A stretch of DNA of 64,000 nt from Aporrectodea caliginosa (GCA_020284085.1 JACEVL010000420.1:1729001-1793000); one strand, 5' to 3'. Positions 23,201 through 35,082 are shown, counted from the stretch's first letter. Notes: a model not told the origin generated them from the sequence alone. Made by a program: numbers and translations.

Positions 23201-23469
23201 AGTTCCTTCACAGCTCTAAGTATTGAGGTCTCTTTAAGTAGAACTAATCACTAATCTCGTAACCTGTAGATAATTTAGCAGGTGAGCTTCGACCTTAAGA
23301 GGATTCCTTTCTTCCGACCCACTTAAAGACCTTGGATATATGCTGTAATTTGCCACTTGGTACACGTGTCAACGCATAGCAACAAAGTAGGTCACGAAGC
23401 AGTGACGTCGAAAGCTTATAGCCATATACCGATCTCTATCTCATTATAGTTTTACGAAAACATTAAATT

Positions 23470-23700
23470 CAGTCTTCATACAACTTAGAACTGTATCTGC
23501 ATCTGCAACAAAAATAGTTAAGTAGTCAAAAACGTAAAAGAAAAACAGTAGCAGTATATTTAAGACGCGAAGATATGAAGCCTACCATTAGCTGCACAAC
23601 AAGTCCCTGCACGGTGTAAAACTTTCAGTCTGAAGTATCATTTATCAGTCGGAGTATATAGAGCGAAAGCAGACTTTTGACCTTTGAGATATAGGTAAAT
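23470..23700 (-). promoter_or_regulatory. candidate promoter/first exon of SDR-C, distal copy
   Basis: The minus strand has CTCAAAGGTCAAAAGTCTGC (23689-23670), directly followed by a TATA-like CTCTATATACTC (about 23662-23652), and then the conserved GCTAATG|GTAGGC donor-like site (exon end about 23586). The order half-site, TATA, donor within about 100 nt fits a compact promoter with a short first exon. No transcript evidence is available here. Confidence 0.42.
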
Positions 23701-23845
23701 AATTCCTTCACAGCTCTAAGTATTGAGGTCTCTTTAAGTAGAACAAATCACTAATTCTTAACCTGTAGATAATTTAGCAGGTGAGCTTCGACCTTAAACA
23801 AAGAGGATTCCTTTCTCCCGGCCAACTTGAAGACCTTATAATATA

Positions 23846-24829
23846 CTATAATTGGCCAGGGCGGACTCACACGAAAAAATTATTGACTTAACCGCTAGTG
23901 TTTGTTGTTTAAAGGCCTATATAATTATATATATATGTATACACGATATATATAAAACATATATAACGCGCTGAATGGGGTATAATAACTACTCATAAAT
24001 ATATATTTTGCACGGGACTGCGCCATATATACTCATTCTATATCTCAGCCTCTATTATACTAGCAAGATTAATAGCGCAAAGCCTACAGGTCATTATATG
24101 CCATATACATTGTAATCATAGCGAGCATAGAGACTATATCGTGGCGCGAATGCATGCCACTCCTAATATAGTCATTTTGCCGAGTAGGTGACGTTTTACT
24201 TATATCATGAAACTATCTTAGCCACTCAGTACTATTTGTCGCCGAGGTATAGTTTTTTTACAACAGAATATTTTTTTTACACCTGTAAATGATTATATTC
24301 AGAACCATATATCTACTCATCCTGTGTAAAACATATGCTAAAATTTGTATTTTGCATTGAAAGTTAAGACATTTCTGCACAAAACTGAAAAACAAGGTTA
24401 AAACTTGTAAATATTAGTAAGACTTAGGTAATGCACGGTAATTTCTTTTAAAGAGAAGCCACCTAATTTTAGAGCTATATATGGAACAAATAAGACGAGT
24501 AGCAAGGGTGTTCTTTCTCACCCAGCCCGATATATCAGTCCAATTTAAGTAAGAATAACCTTCTAATCTACTTGCAATCTAGGTTGCTACATAGGATATC
24601 TGGTACCAGACTACCTCCGCCTTCTCCTTCTTATTCTAGGGTATACGGTTCGTGCCTATAGCTTGTTGCAATCTTTCTCATCAGCGAGATGAAGAGTCAG
24701 TAGACCACCATCGAAACCAGTCTGCATTGCGCTATGGCTGCATGGCGCTTTGTTTCTGTGTTAGAGAGCGGGTGGACCGCGCCTCCCGAAGCGGGAGTCT
24801 TTCAGTGCTTTGAATATCGGGCTAGGACG
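23846..24829. other. intergenic region, no gene seen
   Basis: TA-rich in the first 200 bases. No repeat family is recognised up to 24640. The stretch 24640-24800 is more GC-rich, without coding signal. Confidence 0.35.
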
Positions 24830-24965
24830 CTCCGGACACAGGGACCTGAATTGGCGAGACCCCCATTCAAACGGGCAGCTGTGGTGAAGGATCTCACCCC
24901 ATCAATTCATTGAAAAATGAGCAGGATCGAGGTCATATTCGGTCGTTATATAAAAACGTGTACAC
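24830..24965 (+). repeat. interspersed repeat, unnamed family (copy 2 of 3)
   Basis: CAAACGGGCAGCTGTGGTGAA, ATCAATTCATTGAAAAATGA and GGTCGTTATATAAAA, in the same order as at 3800-3945. Confidence 0.5.
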
Positions 24966-25324
24966 TGTACATTTGTTACTATGTAGGTCTACCTGATGAC
25001 ATCGACTGTTTAATTAAAATGACGATCAAAGAGGAATCAAATTCTATAAACGGAATGTTTAACATTACACGAAAGTAGGGCCTACGCTCGTTGCGTGTTC
25101 CACATTGTCACAACAGTGTATATGCTTACCTAGGCGAGCACGAAATTGCCATAGAAATATCGTTGAGATCTTGGTAATTAAGATCGAAAATATTCAGAAG
25201 CTAACTGTTGTAACTATCAGACACAAAAACAACTGTTATGATCGCAGCGGATAAATTATATCAATAAATTTTAAGCATAATGAGTCTGTTCTTCCGCATT
25301 CCACTGCCAACATTTCTGTGATGG

Positions 25325-25405
25325 GCATTATAATGAACCCATATGGGCTCGATACGGCTCTCACATAGGAATGTTGGTCCTACCTGGGCTCCACGTTGGC
25401 ATGCT
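25325..25405. repeat. CCCATATGGG-type repeat, 3' flank of SDR-D
   Basis: ACCCATATGGGCTCGATACG and CACATAGGAATGTTGGTCC. Paralogous to 17890-17980. Confidence 0.55.
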
Positions 25406-25591
25406 GAAAGGGTCATGATAAGGAATCATTTTAGAAGCTACTGTAATTCTGCATGTTTGCCTGATTGTCGGCATATCTTTCTGTCTGAATCAATAAACAT
25501 ATATTTTAGGCAATAATATAGCGCCTTTTTCTAGACAGCGGGGTTATATAAACCATGGCTTATAAAGCAAGAGCTAACTACAAAATCCGGG

Positions 25592-28500
25592 CTAGATGTC
25601 GGACTTCGTACGACACTGAAACTCCGGCAATCGGGAGCATAGAATCCAATCGGAAAGACACTCCGGTAACATCTGGAGAAATATGGCAATCTTGGCAATA
25701 TTTCCGACGACGTATCTGGCTCTTGGATAGACTCCGAACAAGGCGTGTTCATATGAGTCTATGACGACATTGATTGGTGTCAGCGTAGCATCCGTGTAAC
25801 CACTTATCATGTTCAATAACTTCTCACGCTCTAAAACCAGCAACACAAAAATCAGTCATCAATTGCACTGAAGGTGACAATAACAAATGCGTCTCCGTCG
25901 GCTGTATAGAAGAAGAAGAAGAGCAGTTGATAAAGCTAGCTTTGAAAGGCAGTCATGGGAATTGAGTGTTAGCGACTTTAATTTCTAAATCTAACTCTCG
26001 GCTTCAAGGAATGACTTTTCAGTCCATTACCTCGTGTGATTCAGCCATCTCCAGTGTACTCACTTTTGTAGCTCATGAATTCGCTATATATTGCCGGGGC
26101 CGGTGCTATCATCAGACCAGCTAGGCAACCACGCCGCCATGGAAAGTTACTAAACTTTCAATTGTTTGAAGAATGCAGAGAATGCGAAGAAGACTGCGAA
26201 GAAGGAAGAAGAAAGAAGAAAGAAGAAGTAGGAGGAGGAGGAGGAGGAGAAGGAGGTGGAGGAAGAAGAAGAAGAAGAAAGAAGAAGAAGAAGGAGAAAG
26301 AAGAAGAAAAAGAAGAAGAAGAAGGAGGAGGAGGAGGAGGAGAAAAAGTTGAAGAAAGAAGAAGAAGAAGAAAAAAGCTACCAGTTGAGAGGAAGAAGAA
26401 GAAACAGAAACAGAAACAGAAACAGAAACAGAGGAGACAGAAACAGAAGAAGAAGACGAAAAGAGCAGTCGCTTAAGCTAGTTTTTGTTCATCCAGAGCA
26501 TGACGTGTTGGTGACTTCATTTTTCTCAGCCTCGGTATAACTATGATGGCGGGTGTCCTGTCCTTTTCCCTCGCCGTCTCATGGAATATAAGCTAAGCTG
26601 CAATGCGTAGTTGACACGGCTGGTTAGAGAGAATGTACGGTCTCGATGCAATGTATTAGTTTTACTGATCATTTGCTGCATATCTAACCTTGCTTTAGTA
26701 ATTTCTCTCCCTCTTCCGTTGCGTGATCTTTGTTTATTCGACGAAAAGCTGCTTCGAAATCTTCAACCATTTTCTCGGGGCTTGAAATGTTAGTTTTAGG
26801 ACTAACGCCACCTGGCTCAACCAGAAGAGCCTTGCAACCGAACGGTCGAAGGGATCGCCTGAACAATTATTACCCACAGATTATTAATAACAGGTCGGTC
26901 TATTACGTAAGCAATTACCAAACATTGCGTCTAAATCCTGACGTCAACACTAAAGCAAGAGAACGATACGGTGGAGCGTACAGCCCTAAGAAACTTTGAC
27001 GAGGATACATTACAGTACTTCTTGTACTTCCTGTAAAATTACGAATACTGCAGTTATCTTGATTGCTGCGATAGCAACGTTTATCTTCTCTTCAAACGTG
27101 TGTCAAGTCAATTTTCGAGATAGTTAATTTTTTCTCTAACTTTGCATGGAATTAAACTTTTGCACTGCTTATTATCTTCCATAATCTGCTTCTGACATCG
27201 TGCTTCACTTCTTTTACAATTTTGACAATTTTGTACGCACTGTCATTGTAAAATTTAGGCGTTTTTGTCTGTTGCTAAGACAGATTGCTTAAAATTCACA
27301 TGGCAGAATATTATTAGCCAGCCAGTTAGCCTATGCGAGTTTGACGTAATGCGTAAAAACGAAAACACCGACTTAATAAGAAACAAAACAAAAAGAAAAC
27401 ATGTAACTAAAGTCATGCATAATATAATGTTCAATATCAAATTCACCTGAGTCCATCCGTAAATGCCTCCATTCCGTACTTTGACACGCAGTAAGAGACG
27501 TTAATTGGTAGAGTAAATCGTCCACCTAACGAGGATATGTTCAGTATCCGACCCCGTGCTTTTTTCACTAACGGCAAAAACGTCATTGTGACGTCTATAG
27601 CGCCGAGAAGATTTGTCTCTAGAATTCTTCTGTAGATGGCAGTGTCGACCAGTTCGAGTGGAAGTATTTCAACAATTGCGGCGTTGTTTACTAATCCCCA
27701 GAGACCTAAATAAATGAATTTAAAGATATAGATAAATTTAAAATAACCTGGTCATTGTAGGACATTCACATGTAGAGGAAATTCTTGTAGAGGACGAGAA
27801 ATCGACTTAGAGCGTTGTTACACATCGCCTACAATTTTTGAAAGTGTTTTGTGCATGAATTTGAACAGGGATGCATATAATATGAATTAAAAGATCTCAC
27901 ACTAAAATGCAGGCTACTTGTAGGTCTATTATGCATGTAAAACCTATTAAATTTACACGAGACAGCTAAAAAGAAGAACAAGGGTGAGGAGAAAGAGGAA
28001 AAGAAGAGGAAGAAGAGGGAAAAACAACGACAAGGAGAAGGAGGAGGAGGAGAAGGAGAAGGAGAAGGAGGAGGAGGTGATAAATATGCTATGGACATTG
28101 TATGTCATATTGCTATGGGCAAAAAATATGATAACAAACCGTTATAATCGAATTGCAAAAGCAGACTAACGAGTTAGGTGTTCGCAGGATTAGCATTCGC
28201 CAAAGCAATTCTGTCTGGCGTAAATAAATCGAAATAACAACTATGAATGGCATACAGATGATTGATCATGTATTGATTATATCTAGGCTAGAAAGATTAT
28301 ATCTAGGCTAGAAAGACTGAGCATATATTGATTATATCTAGGCTAGAAATATCACAGTTATTAGTTTGCTAAAATCATATTTTTACCAGTGTTCTTGGGA
28401 AGATGTGATGATACGTATTCAAACGCTGAACGAACACTGTCTCGATTCGAGACATCCATCAGAATCGGATGAACACGATCGGAAAAAGTCTCCTGGAGCT

Positions 28501-28726
28501 CCTGGACGCTTTCCTCTTTTCGACATCCTGCAAAGACGTGACATCCGAGTTTCTCCAGTCGTCTAACCGCTTCAAGTCCCAATCCATGTCCACATCCGGT
28601 GACGAGGACGTAGTGGTCGCCATATCGACCAATGCGAGGTATACGCACGAGTCGGTCGAGGATCTTGTAGAGGACGTAGAGAGACAGGAAGAGACCAACG
28701 AGAGAAATGGTTTCGCAGCACGTCAT
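25592..28726 (-). CDS. SDR-D: membrane-anchored short-chain dehydrogenase/reductase (SDR9C-like), 4 exons
   Basis: Exons: 28726-28387, 27705-27447, 26858-26689, 25830-25592 (335 residues). It has an N-terminal anchor, TGCGHGLG (43-50), NNAA (120-123), and catalytic N145, S172, Y185 and K189. Exon 3 is two codons longer than in C, E and F (EPGGVSPKTN against EPGSVKTN); exon 4 is one codon longer than theirs. Splice sites are all GT-AG. Introns 1 and 3 contain purine-rich (GAA)n or (GGA)n tracts. Exon 2 begins without a methionine, so a single-frame search can miss it, but it is fully open. A TIR element (28861-30238) is inserted just upstream of the gene. Confidence 0.9.
25905..26625 (-). repeat. 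SINE family 3 region split by a purine tract (SDR-D intron 3)
   Basis: 25930-26100 and 26465-26625 match the two parts of the SINE family 3 region in SDR-C, E and F (GTTAGCGACTT, CTCTCGGCTTCAAGG; then GTTGGTGACTTCATTTTTCT, CTCGCCGTCTCATGGAATAT). The parts are separated by the (GAA)n tract. Confidence 0.55.
26165..26462 (+). repeat. (GAA)n/(GGA)n polypurine tract
   Basis: Nearly 300 bases of almost pure purine on the plus strand (GAAGAA, GGAGGA, then GAAACAGAAACAG units), in SDR-D intron 3. The long lysine/glutamate-rich frame across it is an artefact. A matching tract is at 40590-40885 in SDR-F. Confidence 0.9.
27965..28082 (+). repeat. GGA/GAA-rich purine tract in SDR-D intron 1
   Basis: AGGAGAAGGAGGAGGAGG-type repeats. 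Paralogous tracts lie in intron 1 of SDR-E (34175-34255) and SDR-F (42195-42345). Confidence 0.85.
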
Positions 28727-28860
28727 TTCCAGGCAGAAATTTCACCCACAGATTATGTGAGCTGTAGTTAAATAAAAGAATACGTGAGCGCAATACAACA
28801 CACTTTAGGCCTACTTCTAACATAAAAGGCCTATAGATAATTTAACGGGTGAGCTTAGAT

Positions 28861-30238
28861 GGGCCATTATCCCAAAAGTGGCAAACTGGTGTCCTATGTG
28901 TTTTTCTTGGAGTTTCTTCATAAGTTGTACAAATTTTTTTTTCCTCTTTTAAAGAATGAAAAGATTTTTCAACACTATTTTAGTTCTTACATGTTTGAAA
29001 ATTTAATTTTTTTTACAAAAAGTGCACGAAAAGTCATTACCATCCCCTGTCCACAAGCACGTACAATGCATGACATTCAGCTGCCACGTAAATGTGGTGC
29101 AATAATCTGTAACAAAGGTTTCTCATTTTGATTAATGAATACCTAGAGTATGCAGTAATTACACATTTACACTGATTTCCATAGTATTTCCTTCTCCAAA
29201 AAACCTACAAAGTTTGTCCAGGGAAATACGCGTCATTGCCATCCTCATTTTTTGAAAGCCTCTCGATTATAAAACGCACTTACTTACTTCAAGAAATAGA
29301 ATGAGAACAAGATCTGATCTGCATCTAACACAAAACAGAAAGTCCATTTGAATATTTTCGATTGTCTTGATTTTATGAAGGTTTGTTTGCTGTAAATTAG
29401 AGAAGAAGAAATTTCTGCATCATTACCATCCATTTATGTATTTCATGGGTTCGGTAAATTACAACATTAATAACTGATTTTCTTCATGGCTTTTGTTGAA
29501 CAGATTGAATTACTTGTCTCATAGAGTAATTCACATGGAAATGTTTCATGTGCTGTCATTAAGGACAGCATTATGTCATTACCATCCCCTGGTTGTTTTT
29601 CATCATTATCATCCCTTTTTTTCAGAAATTTGCGATTTTCTCATTACCGTCCCATCTTCATAGGGATGGTAATGATGCATTTGTTATTACCATCCTGAAG
29701 GGTCATTACCATCCCATTTCATATAAAAATAAATTTAAAAATTTGGAAGTAATTAGAATTTACTATGAACTCTGAAAATGTTTGCCAAGTTGCACCTAAT
29801 ACATATAATACACAGTTGTAGTCAATGCTGGGACAGATTTTTTTTGTCACTGAAAATACTATGGTGGATATTTAATAATTTCGATAAATTGCTTAATTTC
29901 TCAGCACCAGACTAATAAATTTTGTGAAGGAAAGGCCTGCAGTATTCCAAATAATTGCTGGTATCATCTAGTTTATAATTGCAAAAATCTAAGCACCAGA
30001 TGTATATTTCAGGTCTGTGTGATCAAGTAAAAAAGGGGGATGGTAATGACAAATCATGAGTTTCTTTTGTATAAAAATGTTAAAAATAATTAACTTACGA
30101 TTACAAATATACTGGATTTCTTTCAGATTAGTTAATTTTAACATAGTAGCCGACTAAAAAACATACTTGCAAGAAAGTTTTGGATAAAAAAATTTCATTT
30201 TCCAAAAACCGGATTGGACACTTTTGGGATAATGGCCC
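28861..30238. mobile_element. 1378-bp TIR element with dispersed TCATTACCATCCC motifs
   Basis: It starts GGGCCATTATCCCAAAAGTG and ends with the exact reverse complement (20-bp TIR). The flanks carry a 4-bp duplication, AGAT (28857-28860 and 30239-30242). The uninterrupted target, GAGCTTAGATCTTAATCAAT, is still present upstream of SDR-C at about 22580. Inside are about ten copies of TCATTACCATCCC or one- to two-base variants in both orientations (starts 29034, 29233, 29420, 29576, 29603, 29641, 29663 inverted, 29684, 29703, 30037 inverted). There is no transposase frame, so it is non-autonomous. Superfamily not assigned. Confidence 0.85.
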
Positions 30239-30285
30239 AGATCTTAATCAATAAATGCTTGTAAGTCGGTAATTTTAATTATGTT

Positions 30286-30412
30286 TCTGCAGTGTCTCGA
30301 AAACATATCTGCGCTTTTGTGAGGTACTCAGAAGGCGCTATATTAAATGTCCTGATATATATATATATATATACGCACACACACACACACACACAAGCAC
30401 ACACACATACAA
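30286..30412 (+). repeat. SINE-like 3' tail with (TA)n(CA)n
   Basis: CTGCAGTGTCTCGAAAACAT, CAGAAGGCGCTATATTAAATG, then (TA)n and (CA)n. Same insertion as at 22634. Confidence 0.65.
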
Positions 30413-30599
30413 CTCAGTTGCTCCCTATTGGGGCATACAGTGGAGAAAACTATGAAATTCAGATGGATATTTCTGTGTTTGGGCTTGGTACACGTGTGAA
30501 CGCATAGCAGCAAAGTAGGTCATGAAGCAGTGAGATCGAAAGCTTATAATTACCATAATTATACCGATCTCTATCTCATTAAAGTTTTACGAAAACATT

Positions 30600-30830
30600 A
30601 AATTCAGTCTTCATACAATTTAGATTTGTATCTGTATCTGCAACAAAAATAGTTCAGTAGTCAAAAACGTAAACGAAAAACAGTAGCAGTATATTCAAGA
30701 CACAAAGAGATGAAGCCTACCATTAGCTGCACAACAGGTCCTTGCACGGTGTAAAACTTTCAATCTGAAGTATCTTTTATCAGTCCGAGTACAGCAAAAG
30801 CCGGCTTTTGACCTTAGAGACAGGTACATG
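30600..30830 (-). promoter_or_regulatory. candidate promoter/first exon of SDR-D
   Basis: The minus strand has TCTAAGGTCAAAAGCCGGC (about 30819-30801), CTGATAAAAGATACTTCAG and the donor-like GCTAATG|GTAGGC (exon end about 30721). It is conserved with the blocks at A, C, E and F. The TIR element now separates it from the coding exons. Confidence 0.4.
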
Positions 30831-30991
30831 TAAATAGTTCCTTCACAGCCTAAAGTATTAAGGTCTCTTTAAGTAGAACTAATCACTAATCTCGTAACCT
30901 GTAGATAATTTAGCAGGTGACTGAGGTGAGCTTCAACCTTAAACAAAGAAGATTCCTTTCTTCCGGTCAACTTAAAGATCTTAGGACTATA

Positions 30992-31055
30992 CAGGATGTC
31001 GAAAAGAGGAAAGCGTCCAGGAGCTCAACCGAGAGTTTTTCCGATCGTGTTCCGA
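30992..31055 (+). pseudogene. inverted SDR exon 1 fragment
   Basis: CAGGATGTCGAAAAGAGGAA continuing through AGCGTCCAGGAGCTC and TTTTTCCGATCGTGTTC matches the SDR exon 1 segment around residues 77-96 (AGCRKEESVQEL...FSDRVHP), closest to SDR-D. It is on the plus strand, opposite to every gene in the array, with small indels. It joins directly to a LINE 3' fragment on its right. It is non-functional. Confidence 0.75.
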
Positions 31056-31063
31056 TCTTCGAT

Positions 31064-31295
31064 CGTGCTTTCTCAGCGCCGCCGGTCCTCGATGCTGGAA
31101 CAGACTTCCTCCTGCTATCCGATTGACCGACTCATTGGACTCTTTTAAATCCATGCTAAAATCACATTTGTTCGCCAGGGCTTATCCCGACTGTTGTTAG
31201 TTGTCTTGTAAGGCGCCCTTGTAATGGCATGGCCGTGTTACGGCGCCATAGAAATTGTCGTAATTATTATTATCTTGATTATTATTATTATTAAT
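31064..31295 (+). mobile_element. non-LTR retrotransposon 3' end with (ATT)n tail
   Basis: It encodes RAFSAAGPRCWNRLPPAIRL, then SLDSFKSMLKSHLFARAYP and a stop. The 3' UTR GTAAGGCGCCCTTGTAATG with GGCGCCATAGAAATT ends in (ATT)n. It is 5'-truncated right next to the SDR exon fragment. Confidence 0.75.
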
Positions 31296-31734
31296 TGGCC
31301 AGGGCGGACTCACACGAAAAAACTATTGACTAAACCGCTAGTTACACCATTCATTCAAATGTGTGGATTGGGTTTTGCGAATCAACGAAGAATCGAATTA
31401 TTTATTCCTAATGCTCGGCATTGCGCGAGCGTACAGTACTCTCGTTGCGTTTTCCGTATTCACAGAACAGTGAATATGATGCTATTACAGGCGAGCGGCG
31501 ATCTATAGGCTACACAGGCCTATTATAGGGATAATAGGGCTAGCGAATCTGCCGTAGAAATTTCCATGAGATCCTGTCAAATGGTAATTAGAACCGAAAA
31601 TATTCGGAAAACTAACTGTCGTAAGTAACTAGCAAAGACGAAAAACAACTTCTATGATCGTAGTGGATAAATTATATTAATAAATTTAAAGCATATTGAG
31701 TTTTTTCTTCGGCTTCCACTGCAAGCATTTCTAT

Positions 31735-31830
31735 GACCGGGATAATATTCAACCCATAATTATGGGCTCTATACGACTCTCACATAGGAATGTGGGTCCT
31801 ACTTGGCGTACACGTTGTCATACTGAGAGA
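31735..31830. repeat. GGGCTC/CCCATA-type repeat, 3' flank of SDR-E
   Basis: CAACCCATAATTATGGGCTC and CACATAGGAATGTGGGTCC. Paralogous to the blocks 3' of SDR-C, D and F. Confidence 0.5.
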
Positions 31831-32019
31831 GTCATGATAAGGGAACATTTGAAAGTTACTATAATTGAGCATGTTTGCCTGATTGGCTGCACATAATTAT
31901 GTCTGAATCAATTAGCATAATATATGCATGCAGTTTAGTCATGAATATAGAGCCTTTTTGCTTGACAGCGGGCTGACAGAAACCACAATTGAAAGCAAGA
32001 GCTAACTAAAAAATCCGGG

Positions 32020-34907
32020 TTAGATGTCGGACTTTGTACGGCACTGAAACTCCGGCATTCGGGAGCATATTATCCAATCGGAAAGACATTCCGGTAACAT
32101 CTGGAGAAATCTGAGTATCTTTGCGTCAAGGCCGACAACGTATCTGGCTCTAGGATAGACTCCAAACAAAGCGTGTTCGTAGGCGTCTATGACGTCATCA
32201 ATTGGTATGGGATCAGTCTTAAAAACGACTGTCATGTTGAATAACTTCTCACGTTCTAAATCCAGTACACAAAAATTTATCAGTCATTAATAACACATAG
32301 AAGGTCGATATGGACAATAACAAAATTTAATGCGTATCTGTCGGCTGTGTAGAAGAAGAGGGGTAGTTTCTAAAGCTAAATATAAGGAGCAATCATGGGT
32401 TTTAAGTGTTAGCGACTTCAATTTCTAACGCTCGTCACCTAAGGATAGGTCTCCAGTCCTTCACCTTGCCATTCCCGTGTGATTTCTTCTCCTCCAGTGA
32501 ACGGCCAGTGTACTCAATTTGTAGCTAAAAACTTTGCTATGTAGCGGAGCGGTATTTTTTCCTGATGGCGATTTGAACCCTCGACCTATGGAGTCGAGTC
32601 TACCATGCTAACCACTGTACTTTTGCGCATCGGATCTTAGGAAAAAATAGCAGTCACTTAAGCTAACCCTTGGTGCGCCACATAAGTATGAAATGCTGTC
32701 GATTTCATATTCTTACCCCGGCATATCCCCACACGAGGGTGGGCCCGTCGGGGGATAGTCGTATAATCCTCTCTCTCGCCGTCTCATGAAATAAAAGTTA
32801 AGGTAGGATGCGCAGTTAACAACACATGGTTGATAAGAAGAATGTATGGTCTCGATTGTATTTGTTTTACGGATCATTTGCTGCACATCTAACCTTGCTT
32901 TAGTAATTTTTCTCCCTCTTCCGTTGCGTGGTCATTGTTCATTCTTCGGAAAGCTGCGTCGAAATTTTCAGCCAATTTTTCTGGACCTGAAATGTTAGTC
33001 TTAACGGAACCTGGTTCAACCAGAAGAGCCTTGCAACCGAACGGCCGAAGGGATCGTCTGAACAATTAACCACAGATCATCAATAACAGTAGGCCTATTA
33101 CTGAATATTTCGTGTAAATTATGACTGCAATACTAAAGCAAGAGAACGATAGAGTGGAATCTACAGCCCTAAGAAAGACAGTTCGGCGAAGCTTTTCTGA
33201 GACAAAAACGAGGCAGATTAAAACCATAGATACTTCTTGTGCTACCAGTAAAATTATGAATACTACAGTTCTCTTGCGTGCCCAATATCAATTTGCTCCC
33301 CAACCGTTTGTCACATTAAATTTTCTGGGTTGTTAATTTTGCTCTTTAACTGTGCATAAAATTAGACTTTTGAACTTTCTACAGCGGTGCATGGTGTGTT
33401 TCTTACACTGTGCTACAGTGTGCTTCTCTTACGTATCTGTGCGCACACGTTATTATAAAATTTTGGCGTTTTTGTTTCCTGCTAATACAGAATACTTAAT
33501 CATATGACAGAATTCGCCAATTATAATAGGCCAGCCACGTATCACATGCTAGTTTGACACAATGCGAGAAAACGAAAATAGCGCCTGAATAGGGAACCAA
33601 ACAAGAAGAAAACGCATAATAAAATTTATCAATATGATGTAGGTCTGTCAAATTCACCTGAGTCCATCCGTAAATGCCTCCATTCCGTATTTTGACACGA
33701 AGTAAGAGACGGAAATTGGTAGAGTAATTCGTCCACAATATGACGATATGTTCAGTATCCGACCCCGTGCTTTTTTCACTAAAGGCAAAAACGTCATCGT
33801 GACGTCAATAGTGCCGAGAAGATTTGTCTCTAGAATTCGTCTGTAGCTGGCAATGTCGATCAGTTCGATTGGAAGTATTTCGGCAATTGCGGCGTTGTTT
33901 ACTAATCCCCAGATACCTAAATAAACGAAATTTATTGAAGGCACAGTAGATAAATTTCACCGTGCGTGAGAAAATCTGGTCACAATCGGAAATTAAATAT
34001 ATGAGAAATCGACTAAGAGCGCTGTTAGGCAAATATATTTGCGAATTTGTCTTGTGCATAAATTTGCACACTGCTGCACATAATTATAGGCCTATGGCTT
34101 AAAATCGCAAGCCAAAATTCAGGCTTCATCAATTGCCTATTTTGCATGTAAAAACTGCTAAATGTACACCATGCAGTTAAGAAGAAGAAAAGAAGAAGGA
34201 AGAGTAGGAGAAGGAGGAGGGAGGAGAAAGATAACGAGGAGGAGGAAGGAGGTCACAAATGTGTACGCCTAATAGCCACTGTGGGTCTATATCTTATTGG
34301 TGTAGTAGGCCAAGCAATACGATACCAAAAATTTTAATCAAATTGCACAACAAAGTTACAAACTAAACAGTTTTTAAGTGTTCGTAAGATTGGCGTTCAC
34401 CAGAGCAATTCTGTCTTGCATAGATAAATTGAAATTAGAATTATGAATGACATAAAGATGATAGATCATGTATTGATTTATATATAGCTTCTGTTGGAAA
34501 CAAAAAATTTAGGTTAAAAATATAGGCTAGAAACATAACAGTTATAAGTTGGCCAGAATCGTATTACCAGTGTTTTTGGGAAGTTGTGATGATACGTATT
34601 CAAACGCTGAACGCACGCTGTCTTGATTCGAGACATCCATCAAAATGGGATGAACACGATCGGAAAAAGTCTCCTTGAGCTCCTCAACGCTTTCCTGTTT
34701 TCGACATCCTGCAAAGACGTGACATCCGAGTCTCTCCAGTCGTCTAACCGCTTCAAGTCCCAATCCATGTCCACATCCGGTGACTAGGACGTAGTGGTCG
34801 CCATATCGACCAATGCGAGGTATACGCACGAGTCGGTCAAGGATCTTGTAGAGGACGTAGAGAGACAGGAAGAGACCAACGAGAGAAATGGTATCGCAGC
34901 ACGTCAT
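32020..34907 (-). CDS. SDR-E: membrane-anchored short-chain dehydrogenase/reductase (SDR9C-like), 4 exons
   Basis: Exons: 34907-34568, 33916-33658, 33057-32894, 32255-32020 (332 residues). It has an N-terminal anchor, TGCGHGLG, NNAA, and catalytic N145, S172, Y185 (in SYFVSK) and K189. EPGSVKTN is in exon 3; EHALFGVYPRARYVVG and LPECLSDWIICS are in exon 4. Exon 1 shares KQESVEELKETF and NQDSVRSAF with SDR-A rather than with C or F. All introns are GT-AG. It is the most compact gene of the C-F block. Confidence 0.9.
32340..32800 (-). repeat. SINE family 3 region (SDR-E intron 3)
   Basis: The tRNA-like head is clearest here: on the minus strand, AGTGGTTAGCATGGTAGACT and GTCGAGGGTTCAAATCGCC (about 32626-32565). 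A body (GTTAGCGACTTCAATTTCTA on the plus strand near 32410) and a second partial copy (32650-32800) flank it. There is no purine tract between them, unlike D and F. Confidence 0.65.
34175..34255 (+). repeat. GGA/GAA-rich purine tract in SDR-E intron 1
   Basis: A short purine tract at the position paralogous to 27965-28082. Confidence 0.8.
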
Positions 34908-35082
34908 TTCCAGGCAGAGGTTTCACCTTCAGATTATGTGAACTGTAATTAAATAGAATACGTGAAAGTCAACAGACACCATACTTTGCTTCTAACATAA
35001 AAGGCTTACAGATAATTTAACGGGTGAGATTATATCTTAATCAATTAAATGCTTGTAAGAGGGTAATTTTAATTATGTTTTT

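Larger units (their letters stand above)
22862..23845 (-). repeat. tandem duplication of the SDR-C upstream region
   Basis: Two direct copies, about 22862-23340 and 23355-23845, match over nearly their whole length. Shared words include TTTTACGAAAACATTAAATT, ATAGTT(C/A)(G/A)GTAGTCAAAAACG and CTGAAGTATCATTTATCAGT. Each copy holds the candidate promoter/first-exon block seen once upstream of A, D, E and F. Confidence 0.8.

Noticed and set aside
26075..26540. Lysine/glutamate-rich and arginine-rich frames
   Set aside because: They are produced by the (GAA)n/(GGA)n tract in SDR-D intron 3.
28469..28771. Plus-strand open frame of 100 codons antisense to SDR-D exon 1, also present at SDR-C and SDR-F
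   Set aside because: Its conservation follows from the coding strand; it has no independent start context or domain.
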